From JARRQJ01 sp963810615 (lineage in GTDB: Bacteria; Pseudomonadota; Gammaproteobacteria; DRLM01): DNA of 64,000 nucleotides. Of the stretch, positions 61,984-64,000 are shown piece by piece. The position numbers and the translations under genes are program-made. How positions within the stretch are numbered: the first letter of the stretch is position 1; each line of letters begins with the position of its first letter. The notes below the pieces were generated by a model that saw nothing but the letters and a program-made list of their open reading frames with translations, did not search any database and was not told where the DNA came from. Location: the NCBI GenBank assembly GCA_963810615.1, contig CAWEOA010000008.1, positions 248,001 through 312,000 on the forward strand. The letters run 5' to 3'.

Positions 61984-63435
61984 ATGCAACTGCGCACTAT
62001 CCAACGCATTCTCGGCGTATTTTTGATGCTGTTCAGCCTGACCATGCTGCCGCCGGTAGGGGTGGCGTGGTGGTATCAAGACGGCGCCTTGATTCCTTTT
62101 CTGCTCGGCTTCGGCTTGATCTTCCTGGCGGGTTTTTTATTTTGGGCGCCGGTATATAAGTTTCGCCGTGAATTGCGCATGCGCGACGGTTTCGTGGTGG
62201 TGACGATGTTCTGGACCGTGCTGGGGATGACCGGTGCCCTGCCCTTCATGCTGGCGGTGCATCCCCATATGACGTTTACCAATGCGGTATTCGAGTCAGT
62301 CTCCGGGCTGACCACCACCGGCGCCACGGTGTTGACCGGCTTGGATACCCTGCCCCATGCCATTTTGTACTACCGTGCCCAGCTCCATTGGCTGGGGGGT
62401 ATGGGTATCATCGTCTTGGCGGTGGCGATCCTGCCCATGTTGGGCGTCGGTGGCATGCAGCTCTATCGCGCCGAAACCCCGGGGCCGATGAAGGACGCCA
62501 AGCTCACGCCACGCATCACCGAGACCGCCAAGGCCTTGTGGTATATCTATCTGGGCTTGACCGTCGCCTGCGCCGTTGCCTATTGGTTGGCGGGCATGAC
62601 GCCCTTTGACGCCATCGCCCACAGCTTCGCTACCTTGTCCACCGGCGGTTTTTCCACCCATGATCTCAGTATGGGCTATTTTCACAGCCCTTTGATCGAG
62701 ATGATCTCGGTGGTATTTATGGTGCTGGCCGGCGCCAATTTCTCCTTGCATTTTATGGCGTGGCGCTCCATGAGTATCAAGCCCTATATGGTGGATTCCG
62801 AGGTAAAGGCCTATCTGCTGATACTGGCGTCGGTCGCAGCCATTACCGCCGGTTATCTGTATGGGGCCGGCGCCTATACATCCATAGGCAGCGCCGTGCA
62901 TAACGGTATATTTCAAGTGGTGTCCTTCGCCACCTCCACCGGTTTTACCACCAGTAACTACGATAAATGGCCGGGCTTCCTGCCGGTGTTGCTGTTGTTT
63001 ACCAGTTTCGTGGGCGGCTGCGCCGCTTCCACCGCCGGGGGGATTAAGACCATCCGTTTTCTGTTGTTGCTCAAGCAGGGGGCGCGCGAGGTGAAGAGAC
63101 TTATCCACCCCAACGGCCAGTTTCTGGTAAAGGTCAACGGTAAGGCCTTGCCCGATCGGGTGGTGGAATCGGTGTGGGGTTTTTTTTCGGTGTATGTGGC
63201 ATTGTTCATCATCATGATGTTGATATTGATGTTCACCGGCTTGGATCAGGTAACCGCGTTCTCTGCGGTGGTGGCGTGCATGAACAACCTCGGCCCGGGT
63301 CTGGGCAAGGTCGCTTCCAATTTCGCATCGCTCAATCCCATCGCCAAATGGACCCTGTCCTTGGCCATGATCATGGGGCGCTTGGAGATATTTACACTGT
63401 TGGTATTGTTCACTCCCACCTTTTGGCGGCGCTGA
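61984..63435 (+). CDS. trkH: Trk potassium channel subunit TrkH
   Basis: The 483-residue protein has about ten membrane helices and four pore-loop filters: ESVSGLTTTGATVL (about 104-117), ATLSTGGFSTHD (about 217-228), SFATSTGFTTSNYD (about 316-329) and NNLGPGLGKV (about 435-444). This matches TrkH-type potassium transporters. With TrkA it forms the low-affinity K+ uptake system. The length equals that of E. coli TrkH (483). Confidence 0.96.
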   Translation: MQLRTIQRILGVFLMLFSLTMLPPVGVAWWYQDGALIPFLLGFGLIFLAGFLFWAPVYKFRRELRMRDGFVVVTMFWTVLGMTGALPFMLAVHPHMTFTNAVFESVSGLTTTGATVLTGLDTLPHAILYYRAQLHWLGGMGIIVLAVAILPMLGVGGMQLYRAETPGPMKDAKLTPRITETAKALWYIYLGLTVACAVAYWLAGMTPFDAIAHSFATLSTGGFSTHDLSMGYFHSPLIEMISVVFMVLAGANFSLHFMAWRSMSIKPYMVDSEVKAYLLILASVAAITAGYLYGAGAYTSIGSAVHNGIFQVVSFATSTGFTTSNYDKWPGFLPVLLLFTSFVGGCAASTAGGIKTIRFLLLLKQGAREVKRLIHPNGQFLVKVNGKALPDRVVESVWGFFSVYVALFIIMMLILMFTGLDQVTAFSAVVACMNNLGPGLGKVASNFASLNPIAKWTLSLAMIMGRLEIFTLLVLFTPTFWRR

Positions 63436-63460
63436 GCGTGGCGCATATGGCGAGATATTG

Positions 63461-64000
63461 ATGGGCGATCAAAGCACACGAGACAAATGGGACGCGCGTT
63501 ATCGCGGGGCGGAGTTGCCCGGCGCGGCGGCGACGGTGCTGAGGGAGAATGCCCATCTCCTGCCGCGTCACGGCACGGCGCTGGATCTCGCCTGTGGCTT
63601 GGGGGCCAATAGCCTGTTATTAGCGGAACGTGGCCTGCAGACCCACGCCTGGGACATCTCGCCGGTGGCCATCGAAAAGTTGCACGCCATCGCCGTTGAG
63701 CGGCAGCTGCCCATCGTCGCCGAGGTCAAGGATGCGTTGCGAGATCCCATTCCTGTCGCTCAGTTCGATGTGGTCGTGGTCGCCCATTACCTGGAACGTG
63801 CCTTGAATCACGCCATCGTCAACGCGCTCAAGGTGGGCGGTCTGTTGTTTTATCAAACATTCACCCGCACCGCGGTCAGCGTCGAAGGCCCGCAAAAGGA
63901 TGAATGGCGTCTGGCCGATGGGGAACTGTTGTCCATGTTCGCGCCGCTGCGGCCGGTGGTGTATCGAGAGGAAGGACGCATCGGAGATGTCGGCCTAGGT
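63461..64000 (+). CDS. Class I SAM-dependent methyltransferase (partial, runs off the end)
   Basis: ATG 63461 opens a frame with no stop through 64000 (180 codons). It has the SAM motif I ALDLACGLGANSLLLAERG (about 43-61), the acidic residue after strand 2 (AWDISPVAIEKL) and FDVVVVAHYLER in strand 4. The start DKWDARYRG resembles TehB/thiopurine-like small methyltransferases. It sits 25 bp after trkH. The substrate is unknown and the C-terminus lies outside the window. Confidence 0.85.
   Translation, partial: MGDQSTRDKWDARYRGAELPGAAATVLRENAHLLPRHGTALDLACGLGANSLLLAERGLQTHAWDISPVAIEKLHAIAVERQLPIVAEVKDALRDPIPVAQFDVVVVAHYLERALNHAIVNALKVGGLLFYQTFTRTAVSVEGPQKDEWRLADGELLSMFAPLRPVVYREEGRIGDVGLG

Noticed and set aside
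1..64000. CRISPR array, tRNA or rRNA genes
   Set aside because: No regularly spaced direct repeats with unique spacers and no tRNA cloverleaf or rRNA sequence were recognised. The attC sites are palindromic and separated by genes, not CRISPR repeats.

Overview
The window looks like the chromosome of a gammaproteobacterium. The order topA-smg-dprA-lysM-def-fmt-rsmB-DUF4390-ntrY-ntrX-trkA-trkH, the CysB-type regulator and an APS-reductase-type cysH beside a siroheme reductase fit Chromatiales-like or related sulfur-metabolising lineages. A bacterial-type phosphoribulokinase gene is also present. The species cannot be named from sequence alone. No rRNA, tRNA, CRISPR array or insertion-sequence transposase was seen.

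Layout. 1-5.1 kb: a decayed VOC gene, yajQ, a pair of inverted GC-rich palindromic repeats, a kelch beta-propeller gene and a DUF255 thioredoxin-like gene. 5.2-13.9 kb: a complete chromosomal integron. It has a full-length intI on the minus strand, divergent overlapping promoters, an attI and twelve plus-strand gene cassettes, each closed by its own attC site. The cassettes are AT-richer than the backbone and mostly encode unknown proteins: small membrane proteins, lipoproteins, two proteins with HEPN-like features, a zinc/HNH-like protein and one PhzF-family enzyme. One 412-bp cassette occurs twice, apparently identical, as cassettes 1 and 8. 13.9-20.6 kb: accessory single genes (MAPEG, SDR, DUF2235 hydrolase, YjdM-like, GNAT, APC permease, DksA/TraR-like), a 91-bp MITE-like hairpin and a frameshifted Lrp/AsnC-type pseudogene. 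20.7-27.1 kb: an MFS transporter, a secreted metallophosphoesterase, and a cluster of a CBS-domain protein, two small membrane proteins and a Crp/Fnr regulator, then a pyrimidine-dimer glycosylase. 27.2-30.1 kb: a four-PAS GGDEF-EAL protein.

30.5-39.5 kb: an eight-gene minus-strand operon, which is the most system-like locus here. It encodes a periplasmic coiled-coil protein, a 1583-residue TPR protein, a TPR lipoprotein, a small secreted protein, one ExbB/TolQ, two ExbD/TolR and one AgmX/PglI-type TonB-like protein. The set of one TolQ and two TolR proteins plus TPR partners recalls the Agl-Glt motor of Myxococcus. One ExbD carries Asn where the proton-carrying Asp is expected and the other keeps Asp.

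40-48 kb: PAP2 phosphatase, phosphoribulokinase, a DUF2846-like lipoprotein, and the sulfur-assimilation block tauE/safE-sir(TusA fusion)-orf-cysH divergent from cysB. 48-64 kb: the conserved housekeeping block topA, smg, dprA, lysM protein (minus) and def, fmt, rsmB, DUF4390, ntrYX, trkA, trkH and a methyltransferase running off the end (plus). NtrX lacks the GAFTGA loop. Start codons were moved inward from the longest frame where a Shine-Dalgarno sequence, stop-start overlap or domain start supported it.
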